The notes under the pieces are model-generated. The model ran no database searches. It was not told the DNA's origin and saw only the letters and a list, made by a program, of their open reading frames with translations. From Anianibacter sp965662745 (lineage in GTDB: Bacteria > Pseudomonadota > Alphaproteobacteria > Rhodobacterales > Rhodobacteraceae), in contig CBFIJK010000005.1 of assembly GCA_965662745.1 (NCBI GenBank), positions 36,913-100,912 of the forward strand: a stretch of 64,000 bases of DNA. Direction: 5' to 3'. The first letter of the stretch is position 1, and every line of letters begins with the position of its first letter. Positions 15,865 to 24,983 of the stretch are shown here, one piece after another. Made by a program: the position numbers and the translations under genes.

Positions 15865-18024
15865 ATGGACGAGCCGAAGATCACCGATGACCTGATTGCA
15901 GCCCACGGGCTGAAACCCGAGGAATACGCCAGCATCCTCGAGATCATCGGGCGCGAGCCGAGCTTTACAGAGCTGGGCATCTTCTCGGCCATGTGGAACG
16001 AACATTGTTCCTACAAATCCTCGAAGAAGTGGCTGCGCACCCTGCCGACCACCGGGCCGCAAGTGATCTGCGGACCGGGCGAGAACGCGGGCGTCGTGGA
16101 TATCGGCGACGGGCAGGCCGTAGTCTTCAAGATGGAATCTCACAACCACCCCTCGTACATTGAACCCTACCAGGGCGCGGCGACCGGCGTGGGCGGCATC
16201 CTGCGCGATGTCTTCACCATGGGCGCGCGGCCTATCGCTGCGATGAACTCGCTGTCTTTCGGCGAACCCGAGCACCCCAAGACCCGGCAGCTTGTGCATG
16301 GCGTCGTGGAAGGCATCGGCGGCTACGGCAACTGTTTCGGCGTTCCGACCGTCGGCGGAGAGGTACGCTTTCACCCCGCCTATAACGGCAACTGCCTTGT
16401 GAACGCCTTTGCCGCCGGTCTCGCCGATGCCGATGCGATCTTCTATTCGGCGGCCAGCGGCGTCGGCATGCCCGTGGTTTATCTTGGTGCAAAGACCGGG
16501 CGCGACGGCGTCGGCGGCGCGACGATGGCCTCTGCCGAATTCGACGACACCATTGAGGACAAGCGCCCCACCGTTCAGGTCGGCGACCCCTTCACCGAGA
16601 AACGCCTGATGGAGGCATGTCTTGAACTGATGCAGACCGGCGCCGTGATCTCGATCCAGGACATGGGCGCGGCGGGGCTGACCTGTTCGGCGGTCGAAAT
16701 GGGCGACAAGGGAGGTCTGGGCATCAAGCTTGACCTCAACGCTGTGCCCGTCCGTGAAGAGCACATGACCGCCTATGAGATGATGCTTTCCGAAAGCCAG
16801 GAACGCATGCTCATGGTCCTCAAACCCGAAAAAGAGGCCGAGGCGAAGGCGGTCTTTGACAAATGGGACCTCGATTTCGCCATCGTGGGCGAGACGATCG
16901 CAGAGGACCGGTTCCTCATTCTGCACGGCAACGACATCAAGGCCGACCTGCCGCTGTCGAAACTCGCGTCCAGCGCACCAGAATATGACCGCCCTTGGAA
17001 CGAACCCGCCCCAGCGCCAGAGCTTCAGGACGTCCCGCAGATCGACGGGATCGACGGGCTGAAAGGCCTGATCGCAAGCCCCAACCACGCCGCGAAAAAC
17101 TGGGTCTATGAGCAATACGATCACATGGTCATGGCCGACACCGTGCGCGCGCCGGGCCTTGGCGCGGGCGTGATCCGGGTTCATGGCACCGGCAAGCTGC
17201 TTGCGTTCACTTCTGACGTGACGCCCCGCTACGTGCGCGCCAACCCGGTCGAAGGCGGCAAGCAAGCGGTGGCCGAGGCGTACCGCAACCTCACTGCCGT
17301 GGGCGCCCTGCCCCTTGCGACGACCGACAACCTAAACTTCGGCAATCCCGAAAAGCCCGAGATCATGGGCCAGTTCGTCGGCGCGATCAAAGGCATCGGC
17401 GCCGCAGTTGCTGCGCTGGATATGCCCATCGTGTCCGGCAACGTGTCGCTTTACAACGAAACGGACGGGTCAGGCATCCTGCCCACGCCCACCATCGGTG
17501 CAGTCGGGCTGATCGCGTCCGAGGACCAGATGATCGCCGGGGTGGCAGAGGCCGGGATGATGGCTCTGCTGGTTGGGCCGGAAGGCACGCACCTGGGCCA
17601 GTCCGCGCTTCTGGCAGAGGTGTTCAACCGCGACGATGGCGACGCCCCGCCCGTCGATCTCAACGCTGAGAAAGCGGTGGGCGAGTTCATCCGCGCCAAT
17701 CATGCGTATATCTCGGCCTGCCAGGATCTGTCGGACGGTGGCCTTGCTCTGGCCGCCTTTGAAATGGCCGAGGCGGCAGATGTCGGCGTTGCGCTCGATA
17801 GCGCGGATACGCCCGTATTGTTCGGCGAGGACCAGGGCCGATACCTGATCGCCGCGACCTTCGATTGTGCCGAAGTCCTGATGATCGAGGCGGGCAAGGC
17901 AGGCGTCCCGATCCAGACTGTCGGACGCTTCGGCGGGGATGCGGTAAAATTCGGCGGCTCCGAGGCGCCGCTGTCAGAGCTTTCGGCGATCTATCGCGGC
18001 AGCTTTGCCGAACGGTTCGCCTGA
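15865..18024 (+). CDS. purL: Phosphoribosylformylglycinamidine synthase subunit PurL
   Basis: ATP-dependent amidation of FGAR in purine biosynthesis, acting with PurS and PurQ. 719 residues, the length of the small-type PurL. Signatures include FTELGIFSAMWNEHCSYKSS near residue 35, KMESHNHPSYIEPYQGAATG near residue 90 and GGYGNCFGVPTVGGEV near residue 155. The second ATP-binding-like half starts near residue 430 (FTSDVTPRYVRANPVEGG). purS and purQ are not in the window. A BolA-like gene and grxD follow on the same strand. Confidence 0.97.
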   Translation: MDEPKITDDLIAAHGLKPEEYASILEIIGREPSFTELGIFSAMWNEHCSYKSSKKWLRTLPTTGPQVICGPGENAGVVDIGDGQAVVFKMESHNHPSYIEPYQGAATGVGGILRDVFTMGARPIAAMNSLSFGEPEHPKTRQLVHGVVEGIGGYGNCFGVPTVGGEVRFHPAYNGNCLVNAFAAGLADADAIFYSAASGVGMPVVYLGAKTGRDGVGGATMASAEFDDTIEDKRPTVQVGDPFTEKRLMEACLELMQTGAVISIQDMGAAGLTCSAVEMGDKGGLGIKLDLNAVPVREEHMTAYEMMLSESQERMLMVLKPEKEAEAKAVFDKWDLDFAIVGETIAEDRFLILHGNDIKADLPLSKLASSAPEYDRPWNEPAPAPELQDVPQIDGIDGLKGLIASPNHAAKNWVYEQYDHMVMADTVRAPGLGAGVIRVHGTGKLLAFTSDVTPRYVRANPVEGGKQAVAEAYRNLTAVGALPLATTDNLNFGNPEKPEIMGQFVGAIKGIGAAVAALDMPIVSGNVSLYNETDGSGILPTPTIGAVGLIASEDQMIAGVAEAGMMALLVGPEGTHLGQSALLAEVFNRDDGDAPPVDLNAEKAVGEFIRANHAYISACQDLSDGGLALAAFEMAEAADVGVALDSADTPVLFGEDQGRYLIAATFDCAEVLMIEAGKAGVPIQTVGRFGGDAVKFGGSEAPLSELSAIYRGSFAERFA

Positions 18025-18089
18025 CCGCGGACGCTTGCGCAAGGGCGCAGGGCACCATACCTCTGGAAACGAAGAACAGGAGAACGGCG

Positions 18090-18326
18090 ATGGCGATCAC
18101 CGCACAACAGATCGAAGACCTGCTGCGCGACAGCTTTCCCGAAGCCAAGATCACCGTCGAGGGCGACGACGGCGCCCATTTCGCCGCGATGGTCGTCGAT
18201 GAAAGCTTTCGGGGAAAAAACCGCGTCCAGCAACAGCGCGCCGTCTATGCCGCACTGAAGGGCGCCATGGACGGACCCTCCGGCGCGGTTCATGCGCTGG
18301 CCCTGACCACGCGCGCGCCGGAATAG
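18090..18326 (+). CDS. BolA/IbaG-family protein
   Basis: 78 residues. The ATG at 18090 has AACAGGAGAA upstream; longer frames are read-through of purL. The fold core DGAHFAAMVVDESFRGKNRV and the conserved histidine near the C-terminus (GAVHALALTT) match BolA-type proteins, which bind [2Fe-2S] clusters together with monothiol glutaredoxins. The next gene is exactly such a glutaredoxin, so the pair probably acts in Fe-S trafficking or iron sensing. Confidence 0.9.
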   Translation: MAITAQQIEDLLRDSFPEAKITVEGDDGAHFAAMVVDESFRGKNRVQQQRAVYAALKGAMDGPSGAVHALALTTRAPE

Positions 18327-18383
18327 GCGCCGCCCCAGACACACCGGGCGTTCCGCCCGACCGACATTGCAAAGGGAAATGAC

Positions 18384-18746
18384 ATGACCGACGCAAAGAC
18401 CCGTATCGACGAGACCGTGAAAGCCAACGACGTCGTGCTTTACATGAAGGGCACCAAGACCATGCCGCAATGCGGGTTTTCCTCGCGCGTGGCGGGCGTT
18501 CTCAACTTCATGGGCGTGGAATTCACCGATGTAAACGTGCTGGCCGATGAAGACATCCGGCAGGGCATCAAGGACTATTCTGAATGGCCGACGATCCCGC
18601 AGCTTTATGTCAAGGGCGAATTCGTCGGCGGCTGCGACATCATCACCGAGATGACGCTATCGGGCGAGATCGACACTCTTTTCGAAGAAAACGGGGTGGC
18701 CTTTGACAAGGACGCCGCCGAAAAGATCCGCGAACACAACGGCTAA
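18384..18746 (+). CDS. grxD: Grx4-type monothiol glutaredoxin
   Basis: 120 residues, normal for the family. The KGTKTMPQCGFSSRV segment near residue 30 carries the single active-site cysteine (CGFS), and the WPTIPQLYVKGEFVGGCDI glutathione-binding region is intact. It coordinates a bridging [2Fe-2S] cluster and passes it to carriers; it usually partners BolA proteins, and its upstream neighbour is one. It is followed by a terminator. Confidence 0.96.
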   Translation: MTDAKTRIDETVKANDVVLYMKGTKTMPQCGFSSRVAGVLNFMGVEFTDVNVLADEDIRQGIKDYSEWPTIPQLYVKGEFVGGCDIITEMTLSGEIDTLFEENGVAFDKDAAEKIREHNG

Positions 18747-18757
18747 GCGCCAATTGT

Positions 18758-18784
18758 CGCGGGCCGATCAGGCCCGCGCCTTTT
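18758..18784 (+). terminator. Intrinsic terminator of grxD, overlapping the zapA 3' end
   Basis: Perfect 8-bp arms CGCGGGCC / GGCCCGCG with a GATCA loop, followed by CC and TTTT. The 3' half lies within the end of the convergent zapA gene. Confidence 0.75.
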
Positions 18785-19184
18785 CCTCGATCTCATCCGC
18801 CATTGATTCCGCGCGCGCCGCGATCTCGGCCATGGATTCCTTGACCCCCTCTGGCACCACAGGCACCTGAATTCGCTCTGGCGCGGGCGGCGGAGCGTTC
18901 TTCAGCGCCTCAAGCTCTTCCTCGCTTTCGCGCGCCTTGCGCTCAGCCATTTGCACACGCTCTTCCAGACCACGAAGCTGTTCTTCCACGCCCGCCGCCT
19001 TGTCGGCCAGCATCAGCCCGGCCATCAGCAGCATGCGAGGTTCCGGCAGGCGCCCGATTTGCGCCGATAACGCCGTCGCCTCGGCATCGAGAAGCCGCGC
19101 GGCGGCCTTGAGGTACGCCTCTTCGCCGTCCTGGCAGGCAACCTCGAAGCTACGTCCGCCAATCTGGATTTCCACGTCAGGCAT
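18768..19184 (-). CDS. zapA: Cell division protein ZapA
   Basis: 138 residues. ZapA promotes FtsZ bundling at the division ring. The N-terminal globular part PDVEIQIGGRSFEVACQDGEE is followed by the AARLLDAEATAL and MLLMAGLMLADK segments typical of the family. A coiled coil (residues ~75-110) follows, then a longer than usual acidic and proline-containing tail. It overlaps the upstream coiled-coil gene by 8 bases, so the two are translationally linked. Confidence 0.88.
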   Translation of the reverse strand: MPDVEIQIGGRSFEVACQDGEEAYLKAAARLLDAEATALSAQIGRLPEPRMLLMAGLMLADKAAGVEEQLRGLEERVQMAERKARESEEELEALKNAPPPAPERIQVPVVPEGVKESMAEIAARAESMADEIEEKARA

Positions 19185-19698
19185 GTCCGGTCTCCTTCAC
19201 CAGCGGTTCGAGCGCTCCAAGAAGCGTGTCGAGTTCGACGCGGTCTGCCTCGCGCAGGGCCGACAAGCCCGCAAGCTCTGCCGCAAGCGCCGCGTTCAGC
19301 GCCTCGCCGCTGATCTGACCATCGGTAACAGAGGCGCGCAAGTCGTTGAAGGCACGCCGCATTTCCTCAAGCCGTTTCTTCAGGATTCGGTTGCGCGTGT
19401 GCGTTTCCTCGACCTGCGTGCGCAGTGTCTCGACCTCGCGCTTGAGGTCTTCGCCCTCGTTGCTCTGACGGTCCTTGAGAACCTTGAGTCGCTCTTCCAG
19501 CTGCGCGTTCGCGCCGCGCTCGGCGTCCAGAAGCTCGCGCAGGGCGACGACCTCGCCTTCGCCCGCCGTTGCGGCCTCGTCTTCATCTTCGGATGGCGGC
19601 TCTGGTGCAGGCGCGGGTTTTTCGAGGGCCGCGATCCCGGCCCCGATCCGGTCGAGCGCCTGACTGATCCGGTATTCTAGTTCGGAAATCTCTGTCAT
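19177..19698 (-). CDS. Coiled-coil protein of unknown function, coupled to zapA
   Basis: 173 residues from the ATG at 19698 (MTEISELEYRISQALDRIG). Upstream in-frame codons run into the divergent tkt promoter and are discounted. Residues ~45-125 are an almost continuous charged coiled coil (LRELLDAERGANAQLEERL and following), preceded by a Pro/Glu-rich linker. No enzyme motif is present. The tight coupling to zapA suggests a partner in divisome assembly, analogous in build to ZapB, but no homology can be claimed. Confidence 0.75.
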   Translation of the reverse strand: MTEISELEYRISQALDRIGAGIAALEKPAPAPEPPSEDEDEAATAGEGEVVALRELLDAERGANAQLEERLKVLKDRQSNEGEDLKREVETLRTQVEETHTRNRILKKRLEEMRRAFNDLRASVTDGQISGEALNAALAAELAGLSALREADRVELDTLLGALEPLVKETGHA

Positions 19699-19867
19699 GT
19701 GCCTGTCCCCGTCGCGCCCTACGGCGTCTTTCGAATCGCTTGTTTCCAATGATAACGGCAACAGGCCCGGTTTGAACGTCAAAATGACCGAAACGGCCCT
19801 CTGGCTTGCACTTGGCCCAATGGCTGCTATCAGAAGCGCGACTTTTACCCGACGAAGGATCCCGCCT

Positions 19868-21886
19868 GTGGACATCGCTACGCTGCGCGAAAAGCACCCC
19901 GATCACTGGATGAAGGCGGCTGCCATCCGCACCCTGACGCTCGACGCCGTGGCTGCGGCGAATTCCGGGCATTCCGGCATGCCGATGGGGATGGCCGACA
20001 TCGCCACCGTCTTGTTCGAAAAGCATATGAAGTTCGATCCCAAGGCGCCTGACTGGGCCGACCGCGACCGCTTCATCGTGTCGAACGGCCATGGCTCGAT
20101 GCTGCTCTATTCGCTGCTGCACCTGACGGGCTATGAGGACATGTCCATCGAAGAGCTGCGCAATTTCCGCCAGTGGGGCGCCAAGACGGCGGGCCATCCC
20201 GAATACGGTCACGCGAAGGGCATCGAGACGACGACCGGCCCGCTGGGTCAGGGCATCTCGAACGCGGTCGGCTTCGCCATGGCCGAGGCGCATCTGCGCG
20301 CGACCTGGGGCAAGAAGCTGGTCGATCACCATACTTATGTCTTCGCAGGCGATGGCTGTCTGATGGAAGGCGTCAGCCATGAGGCGATCGCGCTGGCCGG
20401 GCATCTTGCCCTCGATCACCTGATCGTCTTTTTCGATAACAACGGCATCACCATCGACGGCAAGGTCAGCCTGTCCGACTCCACCGACCAGAAGTCCCGG
20501 TTCGAGGCGGCTGGCTGGGACGTCTTCACCTGCGACGGCCACGACCCCGACGCGATCGACGAGGCAATCAAGGCCGCCAAGGGATCCTCTAAGCCGGCGA
20601 TGATCGACTGCCACACGCATATCGCGCTTGGCTCTTCGGCGCAGGACACCTCCAAGGGTCACGGCGCGCTGACGGATGCCGATCTGATCGCGGACGCCAA
20701 GAAGGCCTACGGCTGGACCGCACCTGCCTTCGAGATCCCGCAAGAGATCAAGACCGCGTGGGAGGACATGGGCAAGCGCGGAACAGCAGCCCACGCCGAA
20801 TGGCAGGACCGGTTCGAGGCGATGTCGCAGAACAAGCGCGAGCAATTCACCCGCGTCATGACGTGGGAGCCGCCGAAAAAGCTGACCGCGACGATCCGTG
20901 CCTTCAAAAAGCAGGTCGCCGAAAGTCAGCCCAAGGTCGCCACGCGCAAGGCGTCCGAAATGGCGCTGGAAGTGATCAACCCTGTCATGCCCGAGACCTT
21001 CGGCGGCTCTGCCGATCTGACCGGATCGAACAATACCAAGACCGGTGACATGGACGCCTTCACCGCGCAGGATCGCAATGGCCGCTACGTCTACTATGGC
21101 ATCCGCGAACACGGCATGGCGGCGGCGATGAACGGCATTGCGCTGCATGGCGGCCTGCGCCCCTATGGCGGCACCTTCATGGTCTTCACCGACTATGCGC
21201 GTCCCGCGATGCGGCTGTCGGCGCTGATGGGCATCCCCGTCGTCTACGTCATGACCCATGATTCCATCGGCCTTGGCGAAGACGGACCGACCCATCAGCC
21301 GGTCGAACATCTTGCCATGTTGCGCGCGACGCCCAACACCCAGGTGTTCCGCCCCGCCGATGTGACCGAAACTGCCGAAGCGTGGGAAATCGCGCTTGAG
21401 ACCAGGGACAAGCCGTCGGTCCTGTGCCTATCGCGCCAAGGGCTTCCTGCCGTGCGCAAAGAGTACAAGCCGAAGAACCTGACCCGCCAAGGCGCCTATG
21501 TGCTCGCCGATTCCGAGGCCAAGCGCCAGGTCATCCTGATGGCGTCCGGCTCCGAGGTATCGGTCGCAATCGCCGCGCGCGACGCGCTCGAGGCGAAAGG
21601 GATCGGCACGCGCGTCGTGTCGATGCCCTCGATGGACCTTTTCGCTCAGCAGGACGAAGCCTATCGCAAGCGCGTGTTGCCCGGCGGCGCGGTGCGCATC
21701 GCCATCGAGGCCGGTATGCGCCAGCCTTGGGACCAGTGGCTTCTGGGCGAGCGGGGCCGCGAGGCGAAATCGGCCTTTGTGGGCATGGACAGCTTTGGCG
21801 CCTCCGCCCCGGCAGAAGAGCTGTTCGAGAAGTTCGGGATCACAGCGGATGCCGTGGTCGCTAAGGCCGAGGCGCTGTTGTCGTAA
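19868..21886 (+). CDS. tkt: Transketolase
   Basis: Thiamine-diphosphate enzyme of the pentose phosphate and Calvin-type pathways. 672 residues from the GTG at 19868, which has AAGGA 8 bases upstream and gives the normal family N-terminus (DIATLREKHPDHW). Motifs: NSGHSGMPMGMADI near residue 33, the TPP motif GDGCLMEGVSHEAIALAG near residue 160, and HDSIGLGEDGPTHQPVEHL near residue 465. It is divergent from the coiled-coil/zapA pair and closed by a terminator. gap lies 2 kb downstream, so central carbon genes are loosely grouped. Confidence 0.97.
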   Translation: MDIATLREKHPDHWMKAAAIRTLTLDAVAAANSGHSGMPMGMADIATVLFEKHMKFDPKAPDWADRDRFIVSNGHGSMLLYSLLHLTGYEDMSIEELRNFRQWGAKTAGHPEYGHAKGIETTTGPLGQGISNAVGFAMAEAHLRATWGKKLVDHHTYVFAGDGCLMEGVSHEAIALAGHLALDHLIVFFDNNGITIDGKVSLSDSTDQKSRFEAAGWDVFTCDGHDPDAIDEAIKAAKGSSKPAMIDCHTHIALGSSAQDTSKGHGALTDADLIADAKKAYGWTAPAFEIPQEIKTAWEDMGKRGTAAHAEWQDRFEAMSQNKREQFTRVMTWEPPKKLTATIRAFKKQVAESQPKVATRKASEMALEVINPVMPETFGGSADLTGSNNTKTGDMDAFTAQDRNGRYVYYGIREHGMAAAMNGIALHGGLRPYGGTFMVFTDYARPAMRLSALMGIPVVYVMTHDSIGLGEDGPTHQPVEHLAMLRATPNTQVFRPADVTETAEAWEIALETRDKPSVLCLSRQGLPAVRKEYKPKNLTRQGAYVLADSEAKRQVILMASGSEVSVAIAARDALEAKGIGTRVVSMPSMDLFAQQDEAYRKRVLPGGAVRIAIEAGMRQPWDQWLLGERGREAKSAFVGMDSFGASAPAEELFEKFGITADAVVAKAEALLS

Positions 21887-21910
21887 CCCATTCCGATCAC
21901 AACGGTATCA

Positions 21911-21938
21911 AAGGGCCGCCCAAATGGGTGGCCCTTTT
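21911..21938 (+). terminator. Intrinsic terminator of tkt
   Basis: 12-bp stem AAGGGCCGCCCA / TGGGTGGCCCTT with one G-U pair and a very short loop, ending in TTTT. Confidence 0.85.
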
Positions 21939-22000
21939 CCATTGCGAAGCCTGCGGCCAATCCAGAAGAATGAACCAAGCCCGCACCGAAGGATCGCCTC

Positions 22001-23167
22001 GTGACCGCCGCTATCAAGATATCCAACCGCGACGCGCGGAGGCTCTGGCTGGGCAGTCATGGTCTGGCGGACACGCCCACAGGACCGCTGGATGCCAAGG
22101 CGCTGATCCACACGCTTGGGTTTGTGCAGCTCGACACGATCCAGGTGATTTCCCGCGCGCAGCATCACATTCTCTGGACGCGCAACCAGAACTACCGTGA
22201 ACCGATGCTGAACACGCTCCTCGCCCGCGAGCGCGCGGTGTTCGAGCATTTCACCCATGACGCTTCGGTCCTGCCGATGGAGATGCTGCCGATGTGGGGT
22301 CGACAGTTTCGCCGCATGAAAGAGAAGACCGCGCGCTCGTCCTGGTTCGGGCCGAACCTGACGCCAAAGCTTCTCGATCACATCCGGCAGAGGATCGAGG
22401 ACGAAGGCCCGCTTTCGACCCACGCCTTTGATACCAAGATCGAAGGCACGCGCGAGATGTGGCGTCGCCCGCCGCACAAGATGGCACTGGATTACCTTTG
22501 GTATGCTGGGGAATTGGCGACCTGCCACCGTGAGGGGTTCACGAAGTTCTACGATCTGGCGGAACGGGTTTTTCCCGATCACCTGCGTGAGCAGGACGTG
22601 GAGGATGCGAAGCAACTCGACTGGCTGTGCCGCGCGGCGCTGGGTCGGCTGGGCTTCGGCACCACGCAAGAGATCAGGAAATTCTGGGAAGCGGCAGAGC
22701 TGCCGGAGGTCGCGGAATGGCTGAAGACCGCAGAGGTGATCCCGGTCGAGATCGAGACGGCGGACGGAAACTGGCTTAAGGCCGTGGCCTGCCCGCAGAT
22801 AGAGACGCGGCTGCAAGACACGCCCGGCCCCACCTCGCGCCTGCGTATCCTCAATCCGTTCGACCCGGCAATCCGCGACCGCGCGCGGCTGAAACGGCTG
22901 TTCGGCTTCGACTACACCGTCGAGATGTTCGTCCCGGCGGCGAAACGGCGCTGGGGGTACTACGTCTACCCGCTGCTGGAAGGCGACCGGTTCGTCGGCC
23001 GGATCGAGGCAAAAGCGGATCGCGGCAAGGACACCCTGACACTGGAGCGCATATGGGTCGAGCCGGGCGTGAAATGGACCGCCAAGCGCGAGAAGGCGTT
23101 GGAGTCAGAACTGCAGCGCTTGTCGCGGCTTGCAGGCACCCAAACACTGGTCTGGAACGCGGCCTAG
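22001..23167 (+). CDS. YcaQ-like winged-helix protein (AlkZ/HTH_42 family)
   Basis: 388 residues from a GTG with GAAGGA upstream. The segment GFVQLDTIQVISRAQHHILW (residues ~40-60) carries the QLD-type catalytic motif of the AlkZ/YcaQ DNA glycosylases, which unhook interstrand crosslinks and excise alkylated bases. A winged-helix-rich middle and a C-terminal ERIWVEPGVKWT region also fit. It is a single gene, and its stop overlaps that of the convergent DoxX gene (shared CTAG). The family call is firm; the crosslink-repair role is inferred from characterised relatives. Confidence 0.88.
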   Translation: MTAAIKISNRDARRLWLGSHGLADTPTGPLDAKALIHTLGFVQLDTIQVISRAQHHILWTRNQNYREPMLNTLLARERAVFEHFTHDASVLPMEMLPMWGRQFRRMKEKTARSSWFGPNLTPKLLDHIRQRIEDEGPLSTHAFDTKIEGTREMWRRPPHKMALDYLWYAGELATCHREGFTKFYDLAERVFPDHLREQDVEDAKQLDWLCRAALGRLGFGTTQEIRKFWEAAELPEVAEWLKTAEVIPVEIETADGNWLKAVACPQIETRLQDTPGPTSRLRILNPFDPAIRDRARLKRLFGFDYTVEMFVPAAKRRWGYYVYPLLEGDRFVGRIEAKADRGKDTLTLERIWVEPGVKWTAKREKALESELQRLSRLAGTQTLVWNAA

Positions 23168-23514
23168 ACGGTACGCCGTTCGCCAGCCGCAAGGATCAAC
23201 AGCCCCCCGGCGATCGCCCAGTTCTTCACGAAGATCGACATCTGCCAGCCATCCGACGGGATGAAGTGGAAGGCGCTTGTCACCATGCAATAGGCCGCAA
23301 GCGTCAAAGCCACCCATCGCAATTGCCAGCCGACAATCAGCGCCACGGCGGCCAGCGCATTGAAGATCAGCGCAGGCCAGACGAGCCATTCCGGCAAGCC
23401 AAACCCGCCCAAAAGCCCCATCGACGCACCGGGCGCCGTCACCTTTTGCACGGTCCCCGCGATAAAGAGAAAGGCGATCAGGATACGCCCGGTCAGATGT
23501 AGCGACTTGTCCAT
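23164..23514 (-). CDS. DoxX-family membrane protein
   Basis: 116 residues with four predicted helices. The first (LTGRILIAFLFIAGTVQKV) includes the GRxLLAxxFxxxGxxK-like pattern of DoxX proteins. An in-frame ATG seven codons upstream (23535) is possible; the start here gives the usual N-terminus. Relatives are linked to thiosulfate:quinone or other redox complexes, but many are uncharacterised, and nothing nearby defines the role here. Confidence 0.8.
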   Translation of the reverse strand: MDKSLHLTGRILIAFLFIAGTVQKVTAPGASMGLLGGFGLPEWLVWPALIFNALAAVALIVGWQLRWVALTLAAYCMVTSAFHFIPSDGWQMSIFVKNWAIAGGLLILAAGERRTV

Positions 23515-23621
23515 TCCCCATACGTGGCGCGGCATCGCCCCGGAACAAGGCGACCCTGTCTTTCCCTTTCGTTTGCCTCGCGCTAGGGTCGCGCAAAATC
23601 GCTTCGGGGCCGCGCACTCTC

Positions 23622-23765
23622 ATGACCAACGGTATCGCGTTCATCATGGCCCTCTGCTTCGGCGCGCTCGTCTTGTGGGACCAGCAGATGAATGATGGCG
23701 AGTTATTGATCTTTATCGGTCGGCAATTGCTGCGCCTGATTGAATGGATCGCCATCTGGCGCTAA
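23622..23765 (+). CDS. Small membrane protein (47 residues)
   Basis: ATG to TAA gives 47 residues, starting MTNGIAFIMALCFGALVLWD and continuing with a charged turn (QQMNDGE) and a second hydrophobic amphipathic helix (LLIFIGRQLLRLIEWIAIW). It is not part of any longer gene. It lies 67 bases upstream of gap on the same strand, with a free intergenic region before it, so it may form an operon with gap. The function is unknown; coding status rests on the protein-like composition and position. Confidence 0.6.
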   Translation: MTNGIAFIMALCFGALVLWDQQMNDGELLIFIGRQLLRLIEWIAIWR

Positions 23766-23832
23766 GCCCCCGTCAACGACGTCTTAGCCGCCTCCTCCTC
23801 CCAAGCGCGGCCCGTTTCAAAGGAGACCTTTC

Positions 23833-24834
23833 ATGACCGTCAAAGTAGCCATCAACGGATTTGGCCGGATCGGCCGCAACGTCCTGCGCGGGATCATCGA
23901 ATCCGGGCGCACCGATATCGAGGTCGTTGCGATCAACGATCTCGGCCCGGTCGAGACCAATGCCCATCTTCTGCGCTACGACAGTGTGCATGGCCGGTTC
24001 CCCGCGACCGTCACGACGACCGAGGACAGCATCGACGTTGGCCGCGGCCCGATGCGCGTCACCGCCATCCGCAACCCCGCGGATCTGCCCTGGTCGGACG
24101 TCGATATCGTTCTGGAATGCACCGGCATCTTCACGTCGAAGGAAAAGTGCCAAGCGCATCTCGACAACGGATCTAAGCGCGTGCTGATCTCGGCGCCCGG
24201 CTCTGACGCCGACAAGACCATCGTCTACGGCGTGAACCATGACGTGCTGACCAAGGACGATATCGTTGTCTCGAACGCGTCCTGCACGACCAACTGCCTG
24301 TCGCCCGTCGCGAAGGTGCTGAACGACGAGATCGGTATCAACAAGGGCTTCATGACGACGATCCACAGCTACACGGGCGACCAGCCGACGCTGGATACGA
24401 TGCACAAGGATCTGTACCGCGCGCGTGCGGCGGCCCTGTCGATGATCCCCACCTCGACCGGCGCGGCCAAGGCCGTCGGTCTGGTGCTGCCGGAACTCAA
24501 CGGCAAGCTCGATGGCGTCGCGATCCGCGTACCGACACCGAACGTGTCGGTGGTGGACCTGACATTCGAGGCGTCGCGCGACACCTCGGTCGAAGAGGTC
24601 AACGCGGCCATCCGCACGGCGGCCGACGGCCCGCTGAAGGGCATTCTGGGCTATACGGACGAGCCGCTTGTTTCCATCGACTTCAACCACAACCCGCATT
24701 CGTCGGTCTTCCACATGGATCAGACGAAAGTCATGGAAGGCACCATGGTCCGCATCCTGACATGGTACGACAACGAATGGGGCTTCTCGAACCGCATGTC
24801 CGACACGGCCGTTGCGATGGGCAAGCTGATCTGA
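23833..24834 (+). CDS. gap: Glyceraldehyde-3-phosphate dehydrogenase (type I)
   Basis: Glycolysis/gluconeogenesis enzyme oxidising glyceraldehyde 3-phosphate. 333 residues, standard length. The NAD-binding GFGRIGRNVLRGI start, the catalytic ASCTTNCLSPVAKVL (cysteine near residue 152) and the C-terminal WYDNEWGFSNRM are all intact. AAAGGAG precedes the ATG. It is preceded by a tiny membrane-protein gene and followed by a strong terminator. Confidence 0.97.
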   Translation: MTVKVAINGFGRIGRNVLRGIIESGRTDIEVVAINDLGPVETNAHLLRYDSVHGRFPATVTTTEDSIDVGRGPMRVTAIRNPADLPWSDVDIVLECTGIFTSKEKCQAHLDNGSKRVLISAPGSDADKTIVYGVNHDVLTKDDIVVSNASCTTNCLSPVAKVLNDEIGINKGFMTTIHSYTGDQPTLDTMHKDLYRARAAALSMIPTSTGAAKAVGLVLPELNGKLDGVAIRVPTPNVSVVDLTFEASRDTSVEEVNAAIRTAADGPLKGILGYTDEPLVSIDFNHNPHSSVFHMDQTKVMEGTMVRILTWYDNEWGFSNRMSDTAVAMGKLI

Positions 24835-24855
24835 AGGTCGCTGGAGTGATTTAGG

Positions 24856-24882
24856 AAAGGCCCCGGGTTCGGGGCCTTTTTT
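24856..24882 (+). terminator. Intrinsic terminator of gap
   Basis: AAAGGCCCC / GGGGCCTTT 9-bp stem, GGGTTC loop, T-run of six. The following 100 bases to coaD show no gene. Confidence 0.9.
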
Positions 24883-24983
24883 CTTTCCGTGCCTCAGGCC
24901 CGAATGACACAAGAAGTGCCAGGCCTATCGCAAGGTCGAAGCGGCGGCCTGACAACACGCCATCGGCTTCAAGCGAAGAGGCG

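Noticed and set aside
24883..24983. Small gene or RNA between gap and coaD
   Set aside because: No promoter, hairpin with T-run or protein-like frame beyond the gap terminator.
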